Shown in pieces: positions 33,250 through 42,496 of a DNA stretch of 64,000 nucleotides (within the stretch, counting starts at the first letter, position 1; every line of letters starts with the position of its first letter). The stretch is from positions 158,841 through 222,840 of the forward strand of contig DBRN01000012.1 of NCBI GenBank assembly GCA_002305995.1, written 5' to 3'. The position numbers and the translations under genes are program-made. The notes beneath the pieces are model-generated. The model was not told where the DNA came from. It did no database searches and saw only the letters and a list, made by a program, of their open reading frames with translations. Origin of the DNA: Atopobiaceae bacterium UBA1367 (GTDB lineage Bacteria > Actinomycetota > Coriobacteriia > Coriobacteriales > Atopobiaceae).

Positions 33250-34647
33250 GTGCCCCGAAGCCGCAGGACACTCGCAGGCAGCGTGTTCGTGACCCTGCTC
33301 GCCATCTCCGTCGCATCGGCCCTCATCGCGACGACCGCCTCCGCCATCCTGCATCAGGCCACCATCATGGGCGAGGCCCAGGCAGAGCTTGGCCTTGACT
33401 GCGAGGTGCTCTCCTCGACGCTCAACGCGTCTGCGGACGAGGAGGCGGAGCTTGAGTCCCTCGAGCTGGGGAGGACGCGCGCCACCCTCGTGGCTCCCGA
33501 CGGCACGGTGCTCTATGACAGCGTCGCGGCACCCGGCACGCTCGTCGACCACGAGAGCCGCCCGGAGATAGCCATAGCCCTGCAGCGGGGCTTCGGTTCG
33601 TCGGTGCGCACGAGCGACACCCAGGGGAACATGAGTCTGTACCAGGCGCGCCTCCTCGACTCCGGCAACGTGCTCAGGCTCTCGGTCGACCGGGCGGGCA
33701 TCCTGCCCATGCTCGTGGGCGACCTCGGCATCCTGGGGCTGTTGCTGCTCGGCCTGACCGGCCTCTCATGGATCACGTCGAGGAAGCTCGCCGCCCGCCT
33801 AGTGAAGCCGATCCTCGAGATCGACGTGTCCCGGCTGTCTGCCGAGGCCCCGTACGAGGAGCTGCATCCCCTCACCGACCGCCTCGCGGAGCAGCAGGCC
33901 GCCCTGCTGAACCAGGTCGAGGAGGTGAGGAACGCCGACAACATGCGCCAGGAGCTCACGGCAAACGTCACCCATGAGCTCAAGACGCCCATCGCCTCCA
34001 TCATGGGGGCCTCCGAGCTGCTCCGCGACGGCTTCGTCCTCGAGGAGGACGTGCCTGGCTTCGCTGCTCGCATCCACAACGAGTCCCAGCGCCTCTCCGT
34101 GCTCGTGAACGACATCCTCACCCTCGCGCGCCTCGACGAGTCGGAGCGCGCACGCAGCCCGGAGACCTTCGGCACGGCGGATCCGATCGACCTGCTCGCG
34201 GTCTGCCGCGACGTGGCCGGTCGCATGGCGGGCAGGGCGGACGCCCTCGAGGTCAGCCTCGTCGTGGACGGGGAGCCGATCATCGTGGGAGGCTTCCCGC
34301 GACTCCTCGACGAGCTTGTCGCCAACCTGTGCAGCAATGCGATCCGCTACAACAGGCCGGGTGGCGCGGTACGGCTCTGGGTGGGGCTCGAGGACGGCTG
34401 TCCGCTGGTCAGGGTCGCCGACACGGGCATCGGCATCCCGCGGGAGACGCAGGCGAAGGTCTTCGAGCGCTTCTACCGCGTGGAGACCTCCCGCTCGCGC
34501 GCCAGCGGGGGAACGGGCCTGGGGCTTGCCATCGTGAAGCATGCGGCCACCCTGCACGGCGCCGACGTCTCGCTCGAGAGCGCCCCCGGCATGGGCACGA
34601 CCGTCGAGGTGCGCTTTCCGGCCAGCTGCGCCTGGCCCCTGGCCTGA
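33250..34647 (+). CDS. Two-component sensor histidine kinase (PhoR-like)
   Basis: A 465-residue membrane kinase. A first helix spans about residues 12-35, an extracellular sensor region 36-155 and a second helix 157-178, followed by a HAMP-like linker. The H box VTHELKTPIASI (about residue 238) holds the phosphorylated histidine. The ATPase domain shows the N box LCSNAIRYN, G1 VADTGIGIP, the F box FERFYRV and G2 GGTGLGLAIVKH. The GTG at 33250 follows the response regulator by 6 bases. It appears intact although its partner regulator carries a stop codon. The signal is unknown; PhoR-like architecture alone does not prove phosphate sensing. Confidence 0.9.
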   Translation: MPRSRRTLAGSVFVTLLAISVASALIATTASAILHQATIMGEAQAELGLDCEVLSSTLNASADEEAELESLELGRTRATLVAPDGTVLYDSVAAPGTLVDHESRPEIAIALQRGFGSSVRTSDTQGNMSLYQARLLDSGNVLRLSVDRAGILPMLVGDLGILGLLLLGLTGLSWITSRKLAARLVKPILEIDVSRLSAEAPYEELHPLTDRLAEQQAALLNQVEEVRNADNMRQELTANVTHELKTPIASIMGASELLRDGFVLEEDVPGFAARIHNESQRLSVLVNDILTLARLDESERARSPETFGTADPIDLLAVCRDVAGRMAGRADALEVSLVVDGEPIIVGGFPRLLDELVANLCSNAIRYNRPGGAVRLWVGLEDGCPLVRVADTGIGIPRETQAKVFERFYRVETSRSRASGGTGLGLAIVKHAATLHGADVSLESAPGMGTTVEVRFPASCAWPLA

Positions 34648-34735
34648 CCGTCGCCTGCCGCGTGGCGAGGTCGGGGCCGCCATGCGTCACCTCCGCGTCG
34701 GCGCGCTCGGCGAGGGTCGTCGGGCGCGCCGACGG

Positions 34736-35593
34736 CTACGCTTCCGCGCCCTGGCAGCGCCCGATGGTCGCGAGCAGCTCCGCCGTCACGAGGTCGGGGG
34801 CCTGCTTGGGGAGCGTGTGCCCGGCATCGGGGACGACGACCAGGCGCGCGCCGCGAATCGCGCGGTGGATGGCGGTGGTCTCCTCGACGCTGACGCAGTC
34901 GAGCTCGCCGACCATGATCGTGGTCGGGCATGAGATCACCTCGAGGCTGCCGGCGGGTATGTGCGGCTCGTCGAGCATGAGCTGCAGGAGCTCCGCCGTC
35001 ACGAGCGCCTCCTGTGGCGTGGGGGAGAGCAGGGCGAGGTCCACCTGGGCCGGTGCGGGCCCGTCCGCGAGAGCCGCCCAGGCACGATGTGCCGCCACGG
35101 AGCCCCTGATGTCCCACTCGTCGTCCTCGATGACGCCCTCCGGGCTGAGGTTCGCGCCGAGCGTCGTGAGGCTGAGCACGCGGTCGGCGTGGTCGCGCGC
35201 CAGCAGAAGCCCCTCGATGCCGCCGTCGGAGAAGCCCAACACATGGGCTGCCGCCACGCCCAGGGCGTCGAGGACCGCCAGCGCGTCGGCGGCCATCAGC
35301 TCGTAGGTCAGCGGCAGGGTTCCCCTGGTGCTCCTTCCCTGCGCGCGCGCGTCAAGGGCGACGACGGGCGTGCCGGCACGCACGACGGCATCGATGGTCG
35401 GCCCGAAGATGCCGTGCTCCTCGCCGTTGCCATGGAGCATCAGCACGGGTGCGGGGGCCGTGTCGAGACTGCCGTACACGAAGGTTGCGATGCACGCCCC
35501 GTCGGCCATGACGACGTGCGCCGCATGCGACGGGAAGGTCGCGGGCAGCTCGAAGGGGCTGGGGAAGTGACGCGGGGGCGGGGATGGCGGCAT
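34736..35593 (-). CDS. Alpha/beta-fold hydrolase
   Basis: A 285-residue cytoplasmic alpha/beta hydrolase. The oxyanion-hole region is LMLHGNGEEHGIFG, the nucleophile elbow is GFSDGG (serine), the acid is probably the aspartate in VGELDCVS, and the histidine lies in VPDAGHTLP. DARAQGRS is the conserved segment after strand 4. The substrate cannot be named; such proteins include esterases, lactonases and peptidases. The ATG at 35593 follows GAAGGA. It is 65 bases downstream of the MetRS-like gene in the same direction and may be cotranscribed with it. Confidence 0.88.
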   Translation of the reverse strand: MPPSPPPRHFPSPFELPATFPSHAAHVVMADGACIATFVYGSLDTAPAPVLMLHGNGEEHGIFGPTIDAVVRAGTPVVALDARAQGRSTRGTLPLTYELMAADALAVLDALGVAAAHVLGFSDGGIEGLLLARDHADRVLSLTTLGANLSPEGVIEDDEWDIRGSVAAHRAWAALADGPAPAQVDLALLSPTPQEALVTAELLQLMLDEPHIPAGSLEVISCPTTIMVGELDCVSVEETTAIHRAIRGARLVVVPDAGHTLPKQAPDLVTAELLATIGRCQGAEA

Positions 35594-35658
35594 GGGGGTC
35601 CTTCGTGTGGGATGGCGTGCGGGGCCTCCCTCGGCCCAGGGGCCGAGGGAGGATCGGA

Positions 35659-37671
35659 TCACTGGCTCTCGTGCTTGCGGAAGAAGTCGAAGCGCGGCGG
35701 CAGCGACACGAGCGCGTGGCCCTCGGCAGTCTCGCCCAGGGCCTCCGCAAGCTGCGCGGGCGTCTTGAAGGCGTGCTCCCACGAGAAGAAGGCGTCGGCG
35801 TCGAAACCTAGGTGCTCGCAGATCAGCTCGCAGCCCATGGGCGCCGCGGGATGCATGAGCAGCGTGGTGGTGCGCAGCGCGGCGAAGGCGTTCGCCAAGG
35901 CGTGCTCATAGGCCGCGTCGTCGCCCTTGGCCGCCCTGCTCTCCTCCCCCCAGCGCTTGTTGGCCGCGCGGCAGAACCCCTCGGCGATCGCCAGGGCGCC
36001 GTGCGCGTCAAAGGCGTGGGCCGCCCGCTCGAAGTCGAGCGTTGCCCGCTCGCACGCCTCGATGACCTCGGCGTCCGCGTCGACTGTGGGAAGGTGCCCG
36101 GCGCACACGTTGGCAGCGCCGTAGAGGCAGCTGCGGGCGAGCCGGTTGAAGATGTTGGTGAGGAAGGCGCTCTCCTTGAGCGCAGGGTCGGCCACGCGCG
36201 GGTCGTCCCTGACCAGGATCTCCTCGCCGGTCCTCTTGTCCCTGTGGCTGACACTCGTGTCGAACGCCTTCGGCGCGAAGCTGACGGCCCGCTGGTCGAG
36301 GCCGAGGGAGAGCCAGTGGCAGCGCAGCTGCTCGGGCGTGTAGGCGTCGAGGAGCTCCTCCGCCATGGGAGGCTTGATGGCACCCGAGCTCGAGGCCTTC
36401 TTGCTCATGAACAGGATGTGGTGGTTGGCGATGGGGGTGTCCTGGAAGAGCCCCCAGTCGAGTGCCTCCCAGAGCGCGGGCTGCGCCACGCAGTAGAAGT
36501 AGATGTTGTCCTGGCCGATGAACTGGAAGACCTTGGCGTCGTCGGCGCACCACCAGTCGCGCCAGTCGGTGGAGCTGTAGCGCCCCTCCGGTGCGGTGGC
36601 AAGCACGGTCTGCACGAAGGAGATGGGCGCCCAGAGGCTCTCGGGCCAGCACCACACGGTGAGGCCGCAAGTTCCCTCGAGGTCCGGTGCCGCGATGCCC
36701 CAGTCGATGTTGCCCGTGATGCGGAAGGGGAGCAGGGTCTTGCCCGTGCGGAAGCGGATGCCGGAGGACTCGAGCACCCCTCGTGCCGTGTCGCGCGCCT
36801 GCCAGTCGGCGAAGGCGAGCGAGAAGGACTGCTGGTTGCCCTCGGCCTCACGAAGCTCATGGGCGGGGAGGCGGTCGGCGATCGCGTCGAAGCGCGCGCG
36901 GAACGCGTTCTGGACGTAGATGACCGGCTCGACGAGCGACTCGCGGACGGTCTTGGTGACGACGTCGCGAACCTGCGGGTCGGCGTCCCACTCATCCATG
37001 AGCGCCTCGAGCTGGTCGCGGAAGGCGGGGAGGTCGAAGTACCAGTTGTCGACCGGTCGGAGTTCGGGGGTGGTTCCCGTGAGCTGCGAGACGGGGGCGA
37101 TGAGCTCCTCGGGGTCAAACTGGTGGCCGAGGTCGCACTCGTCGGCATAGGCTTTCTCGCTCTTGCAGCCGCGCACGGGGCAGCGGCCGACCACCTGCCG
37201 CCCGTTGAGGAACTGGCTCGCCTCGACGTCGAAGAACTGGCGTGTCGAGAGCTTGAGCAGCCTGCCCTGTGCGTGCAGGCGGCGGATCAGCGTGTCGGAG
37301 AGCGCGGCATGGAAGGATGCGGCCGGCTCGAGGCCCGAGCCCGTGTAGAGGTCGAGGGAGATCCCGTAGGCGGCGAGCGCACGCCGCTGGTCCTCGTGGT
37401 TGGTGCGCACGTAGTCGGTGATGGTGCCCTCGTAGCCCTCGTCGGCGACCTTCTTGCGGAAGCCCTCCATGATGGGGGAGCCGTAGCAGTCGGTGCCCGA
37501 GACGAAGATGACGTTCTCCGCCCCGATGCGGTCGCGCAGGAAGCGCGCGAAGAAGTCGGCGGGGACGAACACGCCACCGACGTGGCCGAAGTGCAGGTTC
37601 TTGTTCCCGTAGGGCATGCCGCCGGTGATGACGGCGCGCCTGGGGAATGCGGGACGGGTGGCAGTGGGCAT
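35659..37671 (-). CDS. metG: Methionyl-tRNA synthetase, divergent
   Basis: A 670-residue class I aminoacyl-tRNA synthetase of the MetRS type. The HIGH-like motif is HFGHVGG after TGGMPYGNKNL. A zinc-knuckle region has CPVRGC and later CDLGH, IDWGIAAP is typical of MetRS, and the KMSKS loop reads FMSKKASSSG rather than KMSKSKGN. Residues about 460-660 form the anticodon-binding helical domain; no C-terminal EMAP/tRNA-binding domain is present. The unusual KMSKS loop and a longer connective region mean it could be a paralogue, for example a resistance or specialised form, rather than the main housekeeping enzyme; a second metG elsewhere would decide this. Start at 37671. Confidence 0.8.
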   Translation of the reverse strand: MPTATRPAFPRRAVITGGMPYGNKNLHFGHVGGVFVPADFFARFLRDRIGAENVIFVSGTDCYGSPIMEGFRKKVADEGYEGTITDYVRTNHEDQRRALAAYGISLDLYTGSGLEPAASFHAALSDTLIRRLHAQGRLLKLSTRQFFDVEASQFLNGRQVVGRCPVRGCKSEKAYADECDLGHQFDPEELIAPVSQLTGTTPELRPVDNWYFDLPAFRDQLEALMDEWDADPQVRDVVTKTVRESLVEPVIYVQNAFRARFDAIADRLPAHELREAEGNQQSFSLAFADWQARDTARGVLESSGIRFRTGKTLLPFRITGNIDWGIAAPDLEGTCGLTVWCWPESLWAPISFVQTVLATAPEGRYSSTDWRDWWCADDAKVFQFIGQDNIYFYCVAQPALWEALDWGLFQDTPIANHHILFMSKKASSSGAIKPPMAEELLDAYTPEQLRCHWLSLGLDQRAVSFAPKAFDTSVSHRDKRTGEEILVRDDPRVADPALKESAFLTNIFNRLARSCLYGAANVCAGHLPTVDADAEVIEACERATLDFERAAHAFDAHGALAIAEGFCRAANKRWGEESRAAKGDDAAYEHALANAFAALRTTTLLMHPAAPMGCELICEHLGFDADAFFSWEHAFKTPAQLAEALGETAEGHALVSLPPRFDFFRKHESQ

Positions 37672-37887
37672 AGGGCTCTCCCTGGGCGTGCGGGTGTTGA
37701 TGTGAGCCTACAGTATCCCACAGCCGCTCTCGGAGACGGGCCGGGGATCGATGTGGGTGTGGAGCGAGGAGGTCTGGGCCTCTCGTGCGGTGCAGGGCCG
37801 GTGAGGGTCCTTGCGTCCTTGCGCCGGTGAGAGGTGCGGGCGTCAGCTAGCGGGACTGGGCCCCACGCATGGCGCAGGGCCGGTAAG

Positions 37888-37979
37888 ACTGACCACAACT
37901 TCTTCGAGGAAGAGAAAGTTGGGGAGTCGAACTGCCTGTTTCAGCTTTGTGAAGCTCCTAGGAGAAGGTTGTGATCAGT
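37888..37979. repeat. 92-bp element with inverted ends (copy B)
   Basis: The second copy of the element at 10832-10922. It starts ACTGACCACAACTTCTTC, ends AGGAGAAGGTTGTGATCAGT and carries the shared centre GTTTCAGCTTTGTGAAGC. The outer arms and centre are conserved while the linking segments differ, which suggests that the paired structure matters or that the element moved as a unit. It lies about 155 bases before the second repeat array. Confidence 0.75.
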
Positions 37980-38135
37980 TCTGCATGGGATGCATGGAGT
38001 TCGCATGGGTCGAGAGGGGGTGCTAGGTCGCCGCGCCGCTCTCAAGGTCGTCGTGCACGACTCGGCCGTATAACTCGGCAAAGGATTTCCGCGTGGGGGA
38101 GGGGGGAGGCTCGGTCTGTGAGGGCTGGGGTGGGT

Positions 38136-38490
38136 CGGAAAGGAAATCGTCGAGTTGTGCGGGGCCGAGACCAAGGGTGGAAAGGAAACCCGGAGTTGTG
38201 CGGAATTGGGGCCAACGGCGGAAAGGAAAAGCCCAAGTTGTGCGAGACTGGGGTCAATGGCGGAAAGGAAAAGCCCAAGTTGTGCGGAGTCGGGGTGCGG
38301 GTCGGAAAGAAAACCCCGAGTTGTGCGGAGTTAGAGGGGTCAGAAGTCGAGAAAAACCTTTCCACTCCTAGCCCTGGTCTCGCACAACTCTGGCTTTTTC
38401 TTTCCAGGGTTGGGTACGATCCGGCACAACTCCGGGATTTCCTTTCCAGGGCCTGATGCCATCACGCACAACTCCTGGTTTTTCTTTCCG
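38136..38490. repeat. Second array of ~27-bp repeats in two opposing halves
   Basis: Five forward units (near 38136, 38178, 38219, 38261, 38303; consensus CGGAAAGGAAA..CGAGTTGTGCGG) are followed by three clear reverse units (near 38380, 38422, 38463; CACAACTC..TTTCTTTCC) and one degenerate one near 38350. The period is 41-42 bp in both halves. The layout is the same as the array at 10342-10800. It fills the gap between the MetRS-like gene and argD; the 874-base gap otherwise holds only the 92-bp element and no gene. Confidence 0.9.
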
Positions 38491-38545
38491 GCAGGGATTG
38501 CGCCTCGCATGAGGACACCCGATGCAGCCCTTGGATCCCCTCTGC

Positions 38546-39796
38546 CTACGCCAGCTCGCCGATGAGCTCCCCCAGTCGCTCGGCCATGGTGTCGATCTCC
38601 TCGCGGGTCACCACCAGCGGCGGCAGAAAGCGCAGGATGGAATCGCCGATGTGGTTGAGCACGAGCCCTCTCCCGAGCCCTTGCTCCACCAGGGGTGTGG
38701 CGATGGGGACGTCCAGCTGCGCCCCGCGCATGAGCCCACGCCCGCGCACCTCCGTCACGTGGGGGAGGCTGGCGAGCCGCTCTGCCAGGTAGTCGCCTGT
38801 CGCTATGACGTGCTCGCCCATGTCGCGCCTGACCAGCTCGGTGACGGTGGCCAGCCCCGCCGCCGCCGCGAGGGCACTGCCGCCAAAGGTCGAGCCGTGG
38901 TCCCCGGGGGCCATGAGGTCGGCAACCTGCGCACGTGCGGCCACGGCCCCCATGGGGAAGCCGTCCGCGATGCCCTTGGCCATGCTCACGATGTCCGGCT
39001 CGATGCCGGCGAGCTGGAACGAGAAGGGGGCGCCGCAGCGGAAGAAGCCCGTCTGCACCTCGTCGACGATGAGCATCAGGCCGCGCTCGTCGCACAGGGC
39101 GCGCACACCGCGCAGGTAGTCGGGGTTGGCGGACCAGACGCCGCCCTCTCCCTGCACGCACTCGAGCATGACGGCGCAGGTGCCTCCCATACCCACGGCG
39201 GCGGAGAGCGCGTCGAGGTCGTTGAGCGGGACCGATGAGAAGCCCTCGGGAAACGGGCCGAAGCTTCTGTGGAAGACGTCCTGGCCGGTCGCGGCGAGCG
39301 TCGCCAGGGTGCGCCCATGGAAGCTCTGCCGCGCGCTGATGATGCCGGATGCCCCCTCGAGCGTGCGCTCGCCCCAACGGCGGGCGACCTTGAGGGCACC
39401 CTCATTGGCCTCCGCCCCCGAGTTGGCAAAGAAGGTCTTCCAGATGGTCCCCGTCGACCCGACGGCATGCCCGCGCTCGTCGGTGGTGGTCGAGAGCAGC
39501 TCGGAGATGGCCTTGGCCAGCTCGCCACGATGCTCGACATGGTAGTAGTTCCCCACCTGCCAGACGCGGTCGAGCTGCTCCCTCACGGCAGCGGCGACGA
39601 CGCGGTTGGCGTGGCCGAGGCTCGCGCACCCGATGCCGCCGAGAAAGTCGAGGTAGACCCTTCCCTCGGAGTCCACCAGCTCGGCGCCCGACCCCGAGAC
39701 GAACTCGACGGGAAGGCGGCCGTAGGTGTGCATGACGTAGGCATCGTCGAGCGCCTGCGCCTTTGCCAGCGCCCCGTTTCCCAGCTGTGTTGCCAT
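38546..39796 (-). CDS. argD: Acetylornithine aminotransferase
   Basis: A 416-residue PLP-dependent class III aminotransferase. It converts N-acetylglutamate semialdehyde to N-acetylornithine in arginine synthesis. Visible marks are FFANSGAEANEGALKVARRWG, the PLP-aspartate stretch LMLIVDEVQTGFFRCG, MAKGIADGFPMGA with the Schiff-base lysine, and GDHGSTFGGSALA. The ATG at 39796 is 2 bases after the argB stop, with AAGGAGATGAG inside the end of argB, so translation is probably coupled. argD is the last gene of the argJ-argB-argD operon seen here. Confidence 0.95.
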   Translation of the reverse strand: MATQLGNGALAKAQALDDAYVMHTYGRLPVEFVSGSGAELVDSEGRVYLDFLGGIGCASLGHANRVVAAAVREQLDRVWQVGNYYHVEHRGELAKAISELLSTTTDERGHAVGSTGTIWKTFFANSGAEANEGALKVARRWGERTLEGASGIISARQSFHGRTLATLAATGQDVFHRSFGPFPEGFSSVPLNDLDALSAAVGMGGTCAVMLECVQGEGGVWSANPDYLRGVRALCDERGLMLIVDEVQTGFFRCGAPFSFQLAGIEPDIVSMAKGIADGFPMGAVAARAQVADLMAPGDHGSTFGGSALAAAAGLATVTELVRRDMGEHVIATGDYLAERLASLPHVTEVRGRGLMRGAQLDVPIATPLVEQGLGRGLVLNHIGDSILRFLPPLVVTREEIDTMAERLGELIGELA

Positions 39797-39798
39797 GG

Positions 39799-40680
39799 CT
39801 ACTCATCTCCTTGCTTGAACATCGTCCCTATGCCGGCATCGGTGAATATCTCCAGGAGCAGCGAGTGGGGGAAGGTGCCGTTGAGGATGCGCACGTCGCG
39901 CACGCCCGAGTCGAGCGCCTCCACGATGGAGCGGATCTTGGGGATCATGCCTGCGGCGAGCGTGCCGCTGTACAGCAGCTCGTGCGCCTCGTCGGCGGTC
40001 ATGGTGGCGATGAGGCTCTCCTCGTTGCCAAACTCGCGATAGAAGCCGTCCACGTCGGTGAGGTAGACCAGCGTGTCTGCCCCGAGGGCCTGGGCGACCT
40101 GGCTCGCCACGACGTCGGCGTTGACGTTGTAGAAGCCGTCGGGTCCCGATCCCACGCTTGCGATGACGGGCACGTACCCGTCATCGAGGATGGACTCGAT
40201 GAGGTGCGTGTTGACCTTGATCACCTTGCCCACGCGTCCCAGGTCGGGATCCACCTGCCGGCACTTGAAGGTCTTGCCGTCGGCGCCCGAGATGCCCACG
40301 GCGTTGTTGCCATACTCGTTGAGCGCCCAGACGAGCTGCTGGTTCACCTTTCCCACCAGCACCATCTGCACCGCCTCCATGGTGGCGTCGTCAGTGACGC
40401 GCAGGCCATCCTTGAAGCTGACCGGCAGCTGCAGGCTATCGAGCAGCCTGTTGATGGCCTTGCCCCCGCCGTGCACGAGCACCACGCGCATGCCCATGAG
40501 CTTGAGCAGCTCGAGGTCGCCCACCACCTGGCGCATGAGCCCTTCGTCCTCCATGGCGGCCCCGCCGTACTTGACGACGATGGTCTGGCCGTTGTGCCGG
40601 TGGATCCAGGGCATGGCCTCGGTGAGGATCGTGGCCTTCTGCAGTGCCTTGTCGCGTTCGTGCGCGTCGCGCTTGCGCAT
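39799..40680 (-). CDS. argB: Acetylglutamate kinase
   Basis: A 293-residue amino acid kinase that phosphorylates N-acetylglutamate, the second step of arginine synthesis. Motifs include IVVKYGGAAM at the N terminus, VLVHGGGKAIN for the phosphate-binding glycines, and NVNADVVASQVAQALGADTLVYLTDVDG. The N-terminal 20 residues (DKALQKATILTEAMPWI) form the helix found in arginine-inhibited hexameric forms, so feedback inhibition is plausible. The ATG at 40680 follows GAGAGGGGAAGAG. It lies 48 bases after argJ and 2 bases before argD. Confidence 0.96.
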   Translation of the reverse strand: MRKRDAHERDKALQKATILTEAMPWIHRHNGQTIVVKYGGAAMEDEGLMRQVVGDLELLKLMGMRVVLVHGGGKAINRLLDSLQLPVSFKDGLRVTDDATMEAVQMVLVGKVNQQLVWALNEYGNNAVGISGADGKTFKCRQVDPDLGRVGKVIKVNTHLIESILDDGYVPVIASVGSGPDGFYNVNADVVASQVAQALGADTLVYLTDVDGFYREFGNEESLIATMTADEAHELLYSGTLAAGMIPKIRSIVEALDSGVRDVRILNGTFPHSLLLEIFTDAGIGTMFKQGDE

Positions 40681-40728
40681 GGCTCTTCCCCTCTCGTGCG
40701 GATGCGGTGGCGGCTGTCGCGCGTATGC

Positions 40729-42063
40729 CTAGGTGCGGTAGTCCCCGTTGATGGTTACGTAGTCATGGGTCAGGTCGCAGGTCCAGATGCGTGCGTGTGC
40801 CGTCCCCATGCCCAGGCTCACGACGATGGACACCTCGGGCGCCTCGAAGCGGCGCAGCATCTCGGCCTCGTCCACGGGAAGGGGCAGGCCCGCGCGCAGC
40901 ACGGGGATGCCGAGGAAGTCGATGTCGACGTCGTGCTGGTCAAACTCCACGCCGCACTTGCCCGCGGCCCCGGCCACGCGGCCCCAGTTGGCGTCACGGC
41001 CAAAGATGGCGGTCTTGACCAGAGGGGAGTTGGCGATCGACCGGGCGACGGCATCGGCGTCCGCCTCGCTCGCGGCACCGACGACGTCGACGGTGACGAG
41101 CCTGGTGGCACCCTCGCCGTCTGCCGCGATCTTGCGGGCCAGGTTCTCGCAGGCGCACCGGATGGCACCGGCGACAGCATCATAGCCGCGCGAGCCCACC
41201 TCTATGGGCCCGCCGCCCGCGGCGCCTGTGGCCAGCAGGAAGCAGGAGTCGTTGGTGGAGGTGTCGGAGTCAACTGTGACCCTGTTGAAGGTCTGGCCCA
41301 CCGCCGCGGAGAGCGCCGCTTGGGCGGCCGCGGCGGTGAGGGGCGCGTCGGTGGAGAGCACGCACAACATGGTGGCCATGTCTGGCTGTATCATGCCCGA
41401 CCCCTTGACGAAGCCGCCCACGTGCACGGTGACGTCTGTGCCGCCGGGCCCGCAGGCCACCGGGCCGGCCAGCGACACCTCCTTGGGCACGGTGTCGGTG
41501 GTCATGACGGCGCGCGCCGCATCGTGCGCCGCAGAGGGGGAGTGCTCGAGAGCGGCTGCGGCGGCGGGCACGCCCGTCTCGTAGGGCCCCATCGGCAGGG
41601 GCACGCCGATGACTCCCGTCGAGGCCACCAGCACGTCATCCTCGGAGCAGCCTAGCTCCTGGGCCACGATCCTCGCGGACGCGCGGGCGCAGGCCACGCC
41701 TTGGTCTCCCGTCGCGGCGTTGGCGTTGCCCGAGTTCAGGATGATGGCCTGCGCCCGACCAGAGGCCGCACGTGGGCGGGAGACCTGCACGGGAGCGGCG
41801 CAGAAGCGATTCTTGGTGAAGGTGGCGGCACAGGCGCAGGACTCGTCTGCCGCGACAAGGGCGAGGTCCTTGCGGGTCGCCTCGGCACGGAACCCGGCGT
41901 GGATGCCGACGGCGCGTATCCCCGCTGCGGCGCAGACGCCACCCTCGCAGGCGGCAAAGCCGAGGGAGGAGGGATCGGTGACGGCGGCGGGAACGGGGAT
42001 GGGCTCGATTGTCCCCGTCCCTCTTGTGCGGGTTCCTGTGCGACTGCTCGTCTCGTGCTGCAT
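40729..42063 (-). CDS. argJ: Bifunctional ornithine acetyltransferase / N-acetylglutamate synthase
   Basis: A 444-residue ArgJ. It transfers acetyl from N-acetylornithine to glutamate, recycling the acetyl group. The self-cleavage region reads KGSGMIQPDMATMLC, with cleavage expected before the threonine to give two chains; TVDSDTSTNDSC and GRDANWGR are further family marks. The N-terminal 35 residues are low-complexity and not part of the conserved fold. The ATG at 42063 follows GAGAGGGG and is preferred to the upstream in-frame ATG at 42084. It is first in the operon. argC and argF are not in the window. Confidence 0.95.
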   Translation of the reverse strand: MQHETSSRTGTRTRGTGTIEPIPVPAAVTDPSSLGFAACEGGVCAAAGIRAVGIHAGFRAEATRKDLALVAADESCACAATFTKNRFCAAPVQVSRPRAASGRAQAIILNSGNANAATGDQGVACARASARIVAQELGCSEDDVLVASTGVIGVPLPMGPYETGVPAAAAALEHSPSAAHDAARAVMTTDTVPKEVSLAGPVACGPGGTDVTVHVGGFVKGSGMIQPDMATMLCVLSTDAPLTAAAAQAALSAAVGQTFNRVTVDSDTSTNDSCFLLATGAAGGGPIEVGSRGYDAVAGAIRCACENLARKIAADGEGATRLVTVDVVGAASEADADAVARSIANSPLVKTAIFGRDANWGRVAGAAGKCGVEFDQHDVDIDFLGIPVLRAGLPLPVDEAEMLRRFEAPEVSIVVSLGMGTAHARIWTCDLTHDYVTINGDYRT

Positions 42064-42202
42064 GTGCCCCTCTCCAAAGTGCATCAGCTACCGTCGATAT
42101 GCAAATCTATGCGAATTCGAACCGTGAACGTACCATAAGCCTAAGGCGAGCCAGACGTCAACACAAAAAAGTTCGCTTCATGACCCAAGCGGGGCACCCC
42201 CT

Positions 42203-42266
42203 GGTAACAAAGGGCGTCAGGAGCGTGGTGACAAGGGGCGCGGAGGGCGGTAACAACGGGCGCGGG
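42203..42266. repeat. Three ~22-bp tandem repeats between argJ and guaA
   Basis: The unit GGTAACAA.GGGCGCGG occurs near 42203, 42227 and 42249 with small changes. It lies in the divergent 433-base region between argJ and guaA. Other features there are a direct TATGCAAA/TATGCGAA pair near 42095-42115 (possible regulator site for argJ, weak) and a TATACT -10-like box at 42454-42459 for guaA. No gene is present. Confidence 0.5.
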
Positions 42267-42496
42267 GTGGAGCGATATCCGGGCCTCACGTGCTGTGACG
42301 CGGGTGTGCGTTTGGACGCAGTTCGGCCGTCACCTGCCCGCGTGCTGGCACCTCCCACTCCCATGGCCCACGCTCTCGTCGGCCCCCTTCGGCTTCCCCA
42401 CCGATTCCGTAGGCTTTCTCGAGTGTTAACAGTGCGCTGGCGACACTTCGCTATATACTCGTCTGCGTTCGGATTCGACCGTTCGAAGGAGGCCCC

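Noticed and set aside
35812..37830. A 672-codon plus-strand open frame
   Set aside because: It is antisense to the MetRS-like gene, which has clear class I synthetase motifs.
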